Assembly (NCBI GenBank): GCA_002409995.1
Contig: DHOR01000055.1
Coordinates: forward strand, 29,541 to 93,540
Direction of reading: 5' to 3'
Length of the DNA: 64,000 bases
DNA from: Hungatella sp. UBA5385
GTDB lineage: Bacteria > Bacillota > Clostridia > Lachnospirales > Lachnospiraceae
In this document: piece by piece, positions 43,836 to 53,053 of the stretch
Layout of the letters: each line of letters starts with the position of its first letter
Position numbering within the stretch: position 1 is the first letter of the stretch
The notes under the pieces: generated by a model
What the model was told of the DNA's origin: nothing
The model's input: the letters and a program-made list of their open reading frames with translations, nothing else
The model's database searches: none
Made by a program: the position numbers and the translations under genes

Positions 43836-45104
43836 TTAAAATAAATTTCCATTTGCATCAAACAGCATTTCCGCTGGTTCTTGCAAAATCTCAATTTCCG
43901 GATTTTGAAGTGCCTCCTGATAAAGTTCCTCTGAAATGAAAATTTCATCTACATGAAGCGAATCTTTGATTCGTACAATCTTTAAATGTGATCTATCGGC
44001 CAATGCACATGCATAAACAGCCGCAGCTATAGCAGCTTTATCCGATGGGGCAATCAGTGGTATTTTGCACACATCCAGCACTTTGCTTGTGAGGCAGTTT
44101 GGATAAGTCTTTTCAAAATCAATCTTATCAAAAAAACGCTTTGTAGTCACTGTCGCTGCACCAATTCCGATAGCGGAGCCATGGGACTGTTCTGTCAGAT
44201 CAAGAATGACAACATTTTCGGTCACTGGCCCGCCTGAAGCATAAGGTGTAAAATAAGTTCCCGTAATATTGGGATCCAGTCCATCCCCACTGATGTTTTT
44301 GCCGATTTGATCCACGACCAACACATCAAACCGTGGAAATTTGATAGACGCCATCAGGCGCTTGGCCTCCTCAAGCAATACAGGCTCCTGTACCATGATC
44401 TCAGCCTTCGGAAGTACAACAACTTTAGAAGTCTCCTCATATGCATTTTCAATCAGTCCAACACCAAACAAAATATTAGCTTCCTTAAAAATAGCTTTGC
44501 CAATTTTTTCAATATTTTCAGCCATATAGCCCCAACCCTGACGGTGGCAAATCTCTGCACCGACCTGTTTGCCCATGCCGATCACTGCCATTTTGACCAA
44601 GCCGCTCTCAATGGGATTTCGAAATGCCGTGTGAGCTTTGATACGGTTGACGAGAATTATTCCATCAGCCTCAGCTGCGTTTTTGTCTATGCATATCGGA
44701 GTTCCGTCACCCATGCGGCAAAGCTCTGTCACTTCTGTCCCACAGTAAATCGGAGCTCCCATTGCTTCGGGAGTTATTCCAAAACCCTCTAAAATCTCAC
44801 GCTGCCCCTCTTCGGTTACACCCCCATGACTTCCCATTGCCGAAAACAAAAATGGCTGCCCCCCCTGTTCTTTAACAAATGAGATAATCGTCTTTAAAAT
44901 AAGAGCAATATTAGCTACACCACGGCTGCCGGCTGTTATAGCAATTTTTGCCCCTGGCTTTAACATATTCCTGATTTCCGGCTGGTTTAGTCTGCTTATA
45001 ACTTCCTGGCGCACTGCTACCTGAGGTCTTTCAAAATTCTGTCGTATCTTTGCCATCTTAGGAAGCTTTATTTCATTTTCTATTGAATGTAAAAACGAGC
45101 TCAT
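43836..45104 (-). CDS. LarA-like / DUF2088 family protein
   Basis: A 422-residue protein with the N-terminal DUF2088/lactate-racemase fold. PGAKIAITAGSRGVANI is the nucleotide-like loop, FSAMGSHGGVTEEGQ is close to the LarA GSHG region, and NRIKAHTAFRNPIESGLVKMAVIGMGKQVGAE carries conserved His/Lys residues. LarA uses a nickel-pincer cofactor to racemise 2-hydroxy acids, but many homologues act on other substrates or lack the cofactor. No larBCE maturation genes are in the window. Last gene of the nag/liv block, 24 bp after nagB, suggesting a hydroxy-acid or sugar-acid step. Confidence 0.78.
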   Translation of the reverse strand: MSSFLHSIENEIKLPKMAKIRQNFERPQVAVRQEVISRLNQPEIRNMLKPGAKIAITAGSRGVANIALILKTIISFVKEQGGQPFLFSAMGSHGGVTEEGQREILEGFGITPEAMGAPIYCGTEVTELCRMGDGTPICIDKNAAEADGIILVNRIKAHTAFRNPIESGLVKMAVIGMGKQVGAEICHRQGWGYMAENIEKIGKAIFKEANILFGVGLIENAYEETSKVVVLPKAEIMVQEPVLLEEAKRLMASIKFPRFDVLVVDQIGKNISGDGLDPNITGTYFTPYASGGPVTENVVILDLTEQSHGSAIGIGAATVTTKRFFDKIDFEKTYPNCLTSKVLDVCKIPLIAPSDKAAIAAAVYACALADRSHLKIVRIKDSLHVDEIFISEELYQEALQNPEIEILQEPAEMLFDANGNLF

Positions 45105-45128
45105 TTATGAACCTCCAAATAACACTGA

Positions 45129-45857
45129 TCACTCTAAAAGCGACGCCGAATCTTTATCCAGCAGTAGCACCCACGAGGGGTGTGTCTTTAAAATGGTTGC
45201 TGGAATCTGATTATTCACCTCAGACTCAAGAACCGCCTTGACAGCCTGTGCTTTTACACTATGGGGAACACAGGAAAGGATGTGTCTGCTTTGCATAATC
45301 TGGTAAACAGTCATGGTGACCGCTTTCTTCGGTACTTGCCCAATGTTGTCAAACCACCCCTCTCCAACCTGCTGCAAACGGCATTTTTCATCAAGAGTCA
45401 CAACCTTATAGCTCTCCTTGGTGTCAAAGTCAGCCGGAGGATCGTTAAACGCCACATGCCCATTTTCTCCGATTCCGATCATTGCAACATCAATTGGTTC
45501 TTTTTTAATCTGCTCAGTCAGATATTTGATATTGGCCTCAATGTTTCCAGCACCATCAACAAAATATACCTGCTTTGGAGAGATATGCTTCACCAGGCGT
45601 TCTTTTATATATTTTACAAAACTTGCCGGGTGTTCTCCGGAGATTCCCACATATTCATCTAAATGAAAAATCTCCACTTTTTCCCAATCAATATCCTGTA
45701 ATATGATATTATTAAAAAACTCAAATTGGGACTGCCCGGTTGACAGCAGCATCCGTGCCTTCCCGTTTTGCATAATAGCTTGATTTAGAAGTGCTGCAGC
45801 GCGCACCGCAGCTTCCTTTCCCATCTGTTGGGCTGTTTCAAAAATCAGTTTTTCCAT
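45129..45857 (-). CDS. nagB: Glucosamine-6-phosphate deaminase
   Basis: Converts glucosamine-6-phosphate to fructose-6-phosphate and ammonia. The 242-residue protein matches the shorter Firmicutes NagB. The acid-base motif is FHLDEYVGISGEHPASF, and IGENGHVAFNDPPADFDT carries the ring-opening histidine and conserved glutamate. It lies in a block with nagA on the same strand. An alternative is a deaminase for a related amino-sugar phosphate. Confidence 0.9.
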   Translation of the reverse strand: MEKLIFETAQQMGKEAAVRAAALLNQAIMQNGKARMLLSTGQSQFEFFNNIILQDIDWEKVEIFHLDEYVGISGEHPASFVKYIKERLVKHISPKQVYFVDGAGNIEANIKYLTEQIKKEPIDVAMIGIGENGHVAFNDPPADFDTKESYKVVTLDEKCRLQQVGEGWFDNIGQVPKKAVTMTVYQIMQSRHILSCVPHSVKAQAVKAVLESEVNNQIPATILKTHPSWVLLLDKDSASLLE

Positions 45858-45963
45858 TCTCTGCCACTCTCTTTCTTTCGCAAGTTTCCCGTATCCGCTA
45901 TATCAACGTGCTATCCGGCTGATAATGAGCCGGACAGCACACTAGTTAATTCTGGTAAACACC

Positions 45964-47043
45964 TTACAGCCCAAGAGACACAATTTTTTTACTGATAACA
46001 CTTTCGTGGACTGCTTCACACATTCTGGTCGAAACAACCGCCTGTTCACCATTTGGATAATGCCCATTCAGACTTTCAAGCGGTGTTCCCGATTTGAGCA
46101 TTCTAAGCAGCTTGAGGAAATGAACCATGGACTCCAGGGTATAGCCACTGAGCTTCGTCCCTCCATACATCAAATCATCAAGCTCAAGCTTTCCATATGG
46201 ATTGGATTGAATCGCCGAAGGAGAAGCTGAAAATGCTGCCATAAGCCCTCTGTCCTGGCTATCAACTTCCTCCATGCCCTCAGAGCCGACTACACGAATC
46301 TGCTGATTAACAATCGATGTAAAGCTGTTTGGCAAAATCCAGGAGGCATCAACAGCAAAGGAAGCACCATTTTCAAACATAAATTTCGCCTGAATCGAAT
46401 CATAGGTGTCAATCCCCATGGAGAGCAGCTTATCTTTAATACCAGTCGCATAAACTTCCACAGGCTTACTTTCCATCAGCCAGTAGATAAGATCATAAAA
46501 ATGCACACCGATAAACCAAACCGGAGAACTATGCTGCGCCCAGCTTTTAAACCAGACAGACGGCACCAGAATCTTATCCTCCATACAGGCATAACCATAC
46601 TGGATTTTCCCCAGCCTGCCGGACTGGATATCACTTTTCAGCTGAATATGTCCCGGATCATATCGCTTATGGAAATCAACAAACATCAGTACATTATTTT
46701 TATTTGCCACGTCCACCATTTCTTTTGCGCCTGCGGTTGTTGTGTCAAGAGGTTTTTGCACCAGCATATGCAGTCCCTGGTTTGCACAATAGGTTGTAAT
46801 TTCTTTATGTAAATAGTCAGGTGTCACAATCGCAACACCGTCCAACTGCTCTTTTGCAATCATCTCTTTATAGTCCGTATAACCCGTTACACCAAATTTA
46901 TTTTTGTGTTCCTCTAAAACCTCCTGCTTTATATCACACACTGCCACAAAGTCAACCAGACCTTCCTTATGAGAGCTGTGAAAAGTTTTAATCACCTGGG
47001 CGCCATAAACGCCTCCGCCAATTACTCCGATTCTGGGTTTCAT
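45964..47043 (-). CDS. Gfo/Idh/MocA family oxidoreductase
   Basis: A 359-residue NAD(P)-dependent dehydrogenase from ATG 47043 (AGGAGG SD; a longer start at 47064 is unlikely). The Rossmann loop is IGVIGGGVYGAQVIKTF. The usual EKP is LVQKPLDTT, and the C-terminal domain has VWFIGVHFYDLIYWLM with the substrate-site histidine. The family oxidises sugars, inositols and amino-sugar derivatives. Its position between Liv transport genes and nagB suggests it acts on the imported amino-sugar-related compound. Confidence 0.85.
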   Translation of the reverse strand: MKPRIGVIGGGVYGAQVIKTFHSSHKEGLVDFVAVCDIKQEVLEEHKNKFGVTGYTDYKEMIAKEQLDGVAIVTPDYLHKEITTYCANQGLHMLVQKPLDTTTAGAKEMVDVANKNNVLMFVDFHKRYDPGHIQLKSDIQSGRLGKIQYGYACMEDKILVPSVWFKSWAQHSSPVWFIGVHFYDLIYWLMESKPVEVYATGIKDKLLSMGIDTYDSIQAKFMFENGASFAVDASWILPNSFTSIVNQQIRVVGSEGMEEVDSQDRGLMAAFSASPSAIQSNPYGKLELDDLMYGGTKLSGYTLESMVHFLKLLRMLKSGTPLESLNGHYPNGEQAVVSTRMCEAVHESVISKKIVSLGL

Positions 47044-47097
47044 ACAATTTCCTCCTCTTTTCATTCACATCTATATAGTGTATCGTTACAAGCTTAT

Positions 47098-47820
47098 TTA
47101 TTTTCCACTGAGATAAGCTTTCTGCACCTCTTCGTTCTCCAGAAGATCGTTACAATTTCCAGAAAGTGCGATCTCCCCGTTTTTTAGAACATAGGCACGA
47201 TCCGCAGTTTTGAGTGCCAGCTTTGAATTTTGCTCCACAAGCAAAATCGTCGTCCCCTCTGCCTTGATTTCTTTGATTGCTTTAAAAACTTCTTTGACAA
47301 TTAACGGTGCAAGTCCCAACGAGGGTTCGTCAAATAAAATGATCCGGGGTTTACAAATCAGGGCTCGACCAATTGCAAGCATTTGCTGTTCACCACCTGA
47401 GAGTGTCCCCGCAAGCTGGGTCCTGCGCTCCTTAAGGCGGGGGAAACGCTCATAAACTTTCGCAATGGTTTCGTGCACTTCCTTTTTATTTTTAATTAAA
47501 TATCCGCCTGTGAATAAGTTTTCCTCAATCGTCAATTTGGGGAACACATGGCGGCCTTCAAACACATGGCTGATACCCATGGCCGTGATTTTATCCCCCG
47601 ATTTTCCCTGAATCGGCTTTCCATCATAAATGATGTGATTTTTCATACCTTGTGACGGAATCAGGCCGCTGATTGCACGCAGAGTTGTTGTTTTCCCTGC
47701 TCCGTTTGATCCAATGAGCGCAACAGTTTCCCCCTTATTTACATATAAGGAAATACCCTTGAGCACATGAATTGCACCATAGGAATAATGAAAATCTTTT
47801 AGTTCAAGTAATGCCGCCAT
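47098..47820 (-). CDS. livF: Liv-type ABC transporter ATP-binding protein (LivF)
   Basis: A 240-residue ATPase from ATG 47820, directly after the livG stop codon, with SD GGAGGTGA inside the livG end. Walker A is GSNGAGKTT, the signature is LSGGEQQMLAIGRALI, and Walker B is RIILFDEPSLGLAP. The compact LivF form lacks the C-terminal extension of LivG. It works with LivG on the LivHM permeases to energise uptake. Confidence 0.93.
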   Translation of the reverse strand: MAALLELKDFHYSYGAIHVLKGISLYVNKGETVALIGSNGAGKTTTLRAISGLIPSQGMKNHIIYDGKPIQGKSGDKITAMGISHVFEGRHVFPKLTIEENLFTGGYLIKNKKEVHETIAKVYERFPRLKERRTQLAGTLSGGEQQMLAIGRALICKPRIILFDEPSLGLAPLIVKEVFKAIKEIKAEGTTILLVEQNSKLALKTADRAYVLKNGEIALSGNCNDLLENEEVQKAYLSGK

Positions 47821-47821
47821 C

Positions 47822-48580
47822 TTAGTCATCACCTCCAAGGTAAGCCTCTATCACATCCGGATTCTGTTGAATCTCATCTGGTGTGCCGTGAGCCAGCAGC
47901 TTTCCATAGTTGAGAACATAAACATAGTCGCTAATCCCCATGACAAGGTCCATATCATGCTCCACCATTAAAACAGAGAGATTCATACGCTGCATTATTT
48001 TTTTAATGATGATGTCCAAATCTCCCTTTTCCTTGCTGTTCATACCTGCTGCCGGCTCATCCAGCAGCAAAATACTGGGGTTTCCGGCAAGGGCACGAAC
48101 AATTTCCAGCAAACGCTGTTCCCCATACGGAAGACTTCCTGCTTCGAAATAGGCTTTATCCTGCAGTTCAACAAACTCTAACAGCTCATATGCCCTTTCA
48201 TATGCGGCCTTCTCTTCCTCACGATGTTTTTTAGTATGAAACATTGAATCAAAGAAATTTGACTTTAAGCTGTCATGCATAGCTACCACCACATTTTCAA
48301 TGACAGTCATCTCAGCAAACAGATTAACGATCTGATACGTTCTTGAAATGCCCAGGTTATGGATTTTACATGGCCTTTTTCCAATAATGCTGACATCATT
48401 GAGGATAATATCGCCTTCATTGGGCGTATAAACTCCGCTGATACAGTTGAAACAGGTTGTTTTTCCTGCTCCATTAGGGCCTATCAGAGCGACTATCTTA
48501 TTATCCGGAATCTCCATATTCACATTATTGTTGGCAATTAACTCTCCAAAACGTAATGTCATATTTTTAACTGTTAGCAT
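47822..48580 (-). CDS. livG: Liv-type ABC transporter ATP-binding protein (LivG)
   Basis: A 252-residue ATPase: Walker A GPNGAGKTT, the LivG-typical GISRTYQIVNLFAEMTVIENV, a signature-region YGEQRLLEIVRALA, and Walker B ILLLDEPAAGMN. Its start overlaps livM by 14 bp. Second ATPase of the heterodimeric Liv system. Confidence 0.93.
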   Translation of the reverse strand: MLTVKNMTLRFGELIANNNVNMEIPDNKIVALIGPNGAGKTTCFNCISGVYTPNEGDIILNDVSIIGKRPCKIHNLGISRTYQIVNLFAEMTVIENVVVAMHDSLKSNFFDSMFHTKKHREEEKAAYERAYELLEFVELQDKAYFEAGSLPYGEQRLLEIVRALAGNPSILLLDEPAAGMNSKEKGDLDIIIKKIMQRMNLSVLMVEHDMDLVMGISDYVYVLNYGKLLAHGTPDEIQQNPDVIEAYLGGDD

Positions 48581-49562
48581 GATCGACTGCTCCCCCTTTC
48601 GAATTTTTAAGTCTGGTTAGCAGTTTTTTCGCTGCGCCTACCACACCGCCCGGCAGGAACAGTATGAATATAAGTAATAAGATACCATAGGCCAGCAGTT
48701 GATACTGCTCCGCATATCCCAGTACCTCCTGCAGCAAAAGAATGCCGACTGCACCAACGATCGGTCCCCAGTTTGAGCAAACCCCACCAAACAAAATCAT
48801 GATCATAAAAATAACCGATTGTTGCTGTGCAACGGTTTCCGGACTGATATAGCCCACGAGATGGACATACATTGCACCTGCAAATGCGGCATAAAACCCA
48901 TATATTCCAAAAGCTAATACCTTATATTTTCTAACATCGATTCCCATACCTTCCGCTGCGTGATGATTTTGTTTAATTGCGAGAAAAGCCCGCCCAACTC
49001 TGGATTTTACCAGTAAATTTTTCACCGCCACAAGCAGAATCACGCAGACAAGCCCAAAATAGTAAAAAGAATAATAACTTTTGAGGCTCAACCCAAACAG
49101 ACTCATCTGATCGGTAAATGCGCCATTAAAATCTCCCGTAATTCCTCCAGGTGAACGTGTCACCAGCTGAAAAATTATATAATTAAATGATATGGTAGCC
49201 AGCGAGAGAAAAGCAAAACGCAGTTTAGAAACGGGGTAAGCAAAGATCATAGCAATGGCTGCTGAGATTATTGAAGCCATAATCATCGTAAAGAGGATTG
49301 GCAGCCCAGTATAATTATGAATTAACAGTGATCCATAAGACCCTATTCCAAAAAAAGCGGAAGTTGCGAAGGAAATCTGTCCACTATATCCATAGAGTAC
49401 ATCCAGCCCATTAGCCGCAATGATATAGATTTCACAAAAGCACAAGAACATCATTCCATAACTAAAATTTCTTAGCAGCAGTGGTACAGTAAGTATAAGC
49501 ACTGCCAACGGGGCATATAGCCCCAGCTTATCTTTAGTAACAATCGAAGCAGTCTTATTCAT
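48567..49562 (-). CDS. livM: Liv-type ABC transporter permease (LivM)
   Basis: A 331-residue permease from ATG 49562 (AGGAGG at 6 nt). About ten membrane helices. GLDVLYGYSGQISFATSAFFGIGSYGS and AIKQNHHAAEGMGIDVRKYKVLAFGIYGFYAAFAGAMYVH are the LivM family signatures, the latter the ATPase-coupling loop. It begins 10 bp after the livH stop. Confidence 0.92.
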   Translation of the reverse strand: MNKTASIVTKDKLGLYAPLAVLILTVPLLLRNFSYGMMFLCFCEIYIIAANGLDVLYGYSGQISFATSAFFGIGSYGSLLIHNYTGLPILFTMIMASIISAAIAMIFAYPVSKLRFAFLSLATISFNYIIFQLVTRSPGGITGDFNGAFTDQMSLFGLSLKSYYSFYYFGLVCVILLVAVKNLLVKSRVGRAFLAIKQNHHAAEGMGIDVRKYKVLAFGIYGFYAAFAGAMYVHLVGYISPETVAQQQSVIFMIMILFGGVCSNWGPIVGAVGILLLQEVLGYAEQYQLLAYGILLLIFILFLPGGVVGAAKKLLTRLKNSKGGAVDHANS

Positions 49563-49572
49563 AATCATCCTC

Positions 49573-50445
49573 CTAATCTTTAACCGCTTCAACATTCAGA
49601 AGACCACGCGGTTTAATAAACAGCACAATCAGCACGGCAACATAAGCTACAAGCTGTTTAAGAGATGACGATAAGTAACCTGCGGCAAATGTCTCCAATG
49701 CTGCCAACACACCACCACCCAGCAGTGCGCCATACATGTCTCCATAACCTCCTACAACAGCACTTGCAAATCCTTTCGTGGACATTGCAGTTCCCAGTGT
49801 TGTCGTAATGCCATAGAGCGGCCCCACCAGAATTCCTGCAAGACCAGCAACACTGGTGGATATCGCCCATGTAATTCTGTTTGTCTGATCCACATTGATT
49901 CCGCAGCTTCTTGCAGCAATCGGGTCCATAGCAGCGGCTCGCATTGCGATTCCAAATGATGATTTTTTCATAAAAATATGCAATGTCAACATGCAGAGCA
50001 GTGCTACCCCAATGCACAGCAAAGATTCCGTCTGATATGAGACTCCAAGAAAAGTTATTGTCTGTACCTTAAGAAATGATTTCATATTCAGTGGTGCACC
50101 ACCCCAGATCACAAGCTCAAGGCTTTGAACAATGTAAGATACAGCCACAGTCGCAAGAATCAGTGCAGAAGAAGAAACATTGCGGTTAAATATGGGGCGG
50201 ACAACGATCCGCTCTAGTACACAGCCAATTAAAAACATGGAGACCATGGTGCATAACATTGCCCCAAAAATCGGAAGTCCTAAGATATTGTAAAAGGTAT
50301 ACCCCATAAATCCACCCAGACACATTAAATCCCCCTGGGCAAGGTTCATAATACCAGACGCCCTGTATATCAGGCTGTATCCCAGGGCAATAAGCCCGTA
50401 AATACTGCCCGTCAACAGCGCCGCAACTAATAATTGTATAACCAT
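49573..50445 (-). CDS. livH: Liv-type ABC transporter permease (LivH)
   Basis: A 290-residue permease with about eight helices. YGLIALGYSLIYRASGIMNLAQGDLMCLGGFMG is the LivH opening signature, and MRAAAMDPIAARSCGINVDQTNRITWAISTSVAGLAGIL is the coupling loop. Partner of LivM. The transported compound is not necessarily a branched-chain amino acid given the nag genes around it. Confidence 0.93.
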   Translation of the reverse strand: MVIQLLVAALLTGSIYGLIALGYSLIYRASGIMNLAQGDLMCLGGFMGYTFYNILGLPIFGAMLCTMVSMFLIGCVLERIVVRPIFNRNVSSSALILATVAVSYIVQSLELVIWGGAPLNMKSFLKVQTITFLGVSYQTESLLCIGVALLCMLTLHIFMKKSSFGIAMRAAAMDPIAARSCGINVDQTNRITWAISTSVAGLAGILVGPLYGITTTLGTAMSTKGFASAVVGGYGDMYGALLGGGVLAALETFAAGYLSSSLKQLVAYVAVLIVLFIKPRGLLNVEAVKD

Positions 50446-50487
50446 ATGGCATTTTCCTTTCAGATAAGCCGTCTCTTATTCAGCCGG

Positions 50488-51738
50488 TTAATACTCGTTT
50501 TTAGTAGTTTCTTTATATTTTAAATATCCACCGCTTTCCATCCATTCATTCCAGTCCATATTAACACCATCGACATAGATGAACCGTCTTACGGTATGGT
50601 ATGGCTCGCCGTCATTATTGCTGTAATCCATTGTTCCGCCCAGGCCCTCGATCTTAATCTTCGGGACAGCCGCAAGCATTGCTTCAGCTTCATTGGAACC
50701 AGCTATTTTGCTCGCTTCCCAGATTACCATGGCTGAGTCATATGCACGATAGGCAATTTCAGTAGTAGGCAACTGACCAAACCGCTCCTGATACTCTTCC
50801 AAAAATGCCCTCATATTATCAATTGTGCAGTCCTCAATCTTCTCATAGGTAACATAAGGATTTGCAAAAATGATGTAATTGGAGTTCTCTGCACCCGCTA
50901 TGCCAACCATAGAAGCAAAAAAGGATTCTTTGTCAAAAATGATTCCATCATAACCATACTGCCTGATCTGTTTAACAAAATAACCACAGTCATTGCTTGT
51001 CATGCTGATGAAAACCGCCTGAGGGTCTGCTGCAATAATTCGTGCACACTGCGCCGACAGGTCAGTATCTTCGGGTTCACATGATTCGCTGATGAGGATT
51101 TCAATTCCCTGTTCTTTTGCTTTCTCCTCAAAGGCCTGTGCAAAAGTAAGTGCCGCTTCAGACTGATCTTTCATCACAGCAATTTTACTGATTTCCATAT
51201 CGTTAATACAGCTGACAACTTCGGGCACTACAAAATCGTAGTTGACACTGCCGCGAATGATATGCTTCCAGCCCTTCTGCATCACTGACGGGCTTGTCCC
51301 CATCGCTATGGTGAAAATACCCGCTTCATCATAATAGCGGCCGGCAGCTAGAACCTCAGCAGAAACCTGTGAAGCTATAACAGCATTAACATTTTCATTC
51401 TGAATAAATTTTTGTGCAGATTTAACAGCTTCCTCTGTAGACCCTTTTGTGTCATAAAGTGTTGCTAAAACTGCCTTTCCCCCATTAAAACCGTCATTTT
51501 CATTGATGTAATCCAATGCCATATTCAATCCGTTGATGGCCTCAAGACCATTTTGTGCATTTGGCCCTGTATAACTTACAGAAATACCCACTTTAAACTC
51601 GTTTGCATCACCCCCGCTTGCTCCCTCGTTTCCAGACGGCTTCCCACTGGCTGCACCGTTACATCCCACTGTACTGGCGCCAATTGCCACAATCACTGTT
51701 AATAAAGTTGCTCTTACCCATAATTTCATTTTCTTCAT
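50488..51738 (-). CDS. Periplasmic-binding-type lipoprotein of the Liv transporter
   Basis: A 416-residue substrate-binding lipoprotein. The signal peptide ends GASTVGCNG, with C26 as the likely lipidated cysteine. The type I periplasmic-binding fold begins EFKVGISVSYTGPNAQNGLEAINGLNMALDYINE and includes VNAVIASQVSAEVLAAGRYYDEAGIFTIAMGTSPS. The YTGPNAQNG and SQVSAEVLA loops normally hold the ligand carboxylate and amine in LivJ; ligand identity is uncertain. 42 bp upstream of livH. Confidence 0.88.
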   Translation of the reverse strand: MKKMKLWVRATLLTVIVAIGASTVGCNGAASGKPSGNEGASGGDANEFKVGISVSYTGPNAQNGLEAINGLNMALDYINENDGFNGGKAVLATLYDTKGSTEEAVKSAQKFIQNENVNAVIASQVSAEVLAAGRYYDEAGIFTIAMGTSPSVMQKGWKHIIRGSVNYDFVVPEVVSCINDMEISKIAVMKDQSEAALTFAQAFEEKAKEQGIEILISESCEPEDTDLSAQCARIIAADPQAVFISMTSNDCGYFVKQIRQYGYDGIIFDKESFFASMVGIAGAENSNYIIFANPYVTYEKIEDCTIDNMRAFLEEYQERFGQLPTTEIAYRAYDSAMVIWEASKIAGSNEAEAMLAAVPKIKIEGLGGTMDYSNNDGEPYHTVRRFIYVDGVNMDWNEWMESGGYLKYKETTKNEY

Positions 51739-51800
51739 TCCCTCCTCATTATATTATTAGATAAACGATTACTAATTATCAGATATAATTACATCAAAGA

Positions 51801-51813
51801 CAATCGTAATCAA
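51801..51813. promoter_or_regulatory. Possible second LacI-type operator before the binding-protein gene
   Basis: TTGATTACGATTG (minus strand) shares the TTACG core with the palindrome at 54138-54151. TTGTCT-N17-GATAAT nearby may be a promoter. Weak evidence. Confidence 0.3.
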
Positions 51814-51847
51814 TTACTAATTCCGCATAAGTACCCCTAATACTAAA

Positions 51848-53029
51848 CTAAATGCTTGCCTGAACTCCCTTTACATAAACGCCCTTAATCGTTATCATGT
51901 CATCAAACAATACAATATCCGCGTCTTTGCCACATTCCAGTGAACCTTTTCTGCTGTCACAGCCAATGGCCTGTGCAGGGTTTAGACTCACCATTTTCAC
52001 TGTCTCCCATATGGGAAGCCCAACTTTATGAACCATCACCCGAACCAGGCGGTCTGTAGTGGCTACGCTTCCGGCAAAGCAGGTTTTATCAGGCATAAGC
52101 GCAATTCCTTTTTCCACAATGACTTCCTGTCCATCCTTTTTTGAACCAAGAATCGATGGGCCATCCGGCATTCCTGCCCCCCGCATGCTGTCTGTACAAA
52201 GAAATATCCGATCATGATCTTTACACTTTAGAATCATCTTCAATAAATCAGGCGGAAGATGCTCTCCATCGGCAATCAGTTCCACCCAAAGATCATCCAG
52301 CAGATACCCGCTTTCAACAACTCCCAAAACCCGCCTCCCCTGCTTGCGGACAATTGTAGACATTGCCGAGTAAAAGTGTGTCAACGCACTAAGACCTTTG
52401 GACCTGGCTTCCTTAATATGTTCAAAAGTCGCTGCTGTATGTGCCGCTGAAAACATAATACCCTGTCCGGCCAGACGGCCAATCATCTCTATGGCTCCAG
52501 GCAGTTCAGGAGCCAGTGACCAGCGTTTAATCGCCCCATTAGCATACAATGCAATTTTTTCATAATGCTCCGGCTCTGGTAAAACAACATATTTTTCATC
52601 CTGAGCCCCTTTTTCCTGTCCGTTTAAATAAGGTCCCTCCAAATGAAGGCCAAGAAGTTCAGGCATATTCTCATTGATTTCCTTTGCACGATGAAAAGTA
52701 TCCATTACTGTGAACAGCTCTTCATCACTGCTGGTAAGGGTTGTTGGCAAAAGCGTTGTTGTACCGTGCTTAAGATGAGCTCTGGCAGCACCCACCATTG
52801 CCTCTAATGTGCCATCCATAAAGTCGTATCCGCCACCGCCATGCGTATGTAGATCAATGAATCCTGGTGCCACATATAACCCTTTACAGTCCTGTATTTC
52901 CTCCCCCTGAGGTTGATAACTCTCCATAGGACCCAGGCTGACAATCTGGCCATGTGAAACGCTTAAATATCCCAGCGGTTCCACCCCTTCCGGCATCACC
53001 AGCCGTGCATTGATAAAGGTCAACATCAT
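51848..53029 (-). CDS. nagA: N-acetylglucosamine-6-phosphate deacetylase
   Basis: A 393-residue amidohydrolase that removes acetate from GlcNAc-6-P to give the NagB substrate. Metal and active-site motifs: APGFIDLHTHGGGGYDFMDG, LGLHLEGPYLNG (catalytic-site glutamate), FSAAHTAA, ALTHFYSAMS and the catalytic aspartate in FLCTDSMRGAG. Full length. The second ATG one codon in could also be used. It sits between the LacI regulator and the Liv transporter genes. Confidence 0.92.
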   Translation of the reverse strand: MMLTFINARLVMPEGVEPLGYLSVSHGQIVSLGPMESYQPQGEEIQDCKGLYVAPGFIDLHTHGGGGYDFMDGTLEAMVGAARAHLKHGTTTLLPTTLTSSDEELFTVMDTFHRAKEINENMPELLGLHLEGPYLNGQEKGAQDEKYVVLPEPEHYEKIALYANGAIKRWSLAPELPGAIEMIGRLAGQGIMFSAAHTAATFEHIKEARSKGLSALTHFYSAMSTIVRKQGRRVLGVVESGYLLDDLWVELIADGEHLPPDLLKMILKCKDHDRIFLCTDSMRGAGMPDGPSILGSKKDGQEVIVEKGIALMPDKTCFAGSVATTDRLVRVMVHKVGLPIWETVKMVSLNPAQAIGCDSRKGSLECGKDADIVLFDDMITIKGVYVKGVQASI

Positions 53030-53053
53030 ACCTTCCTTCCCCCCTGCTATGTA

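Noticed and set aside
49658..50017. 119-codon open frame inside livH
   Set aside because: Cys/Trp/Arg-rich shadow of the livH membrane-helix codons on the same strand; no supporting start signal.
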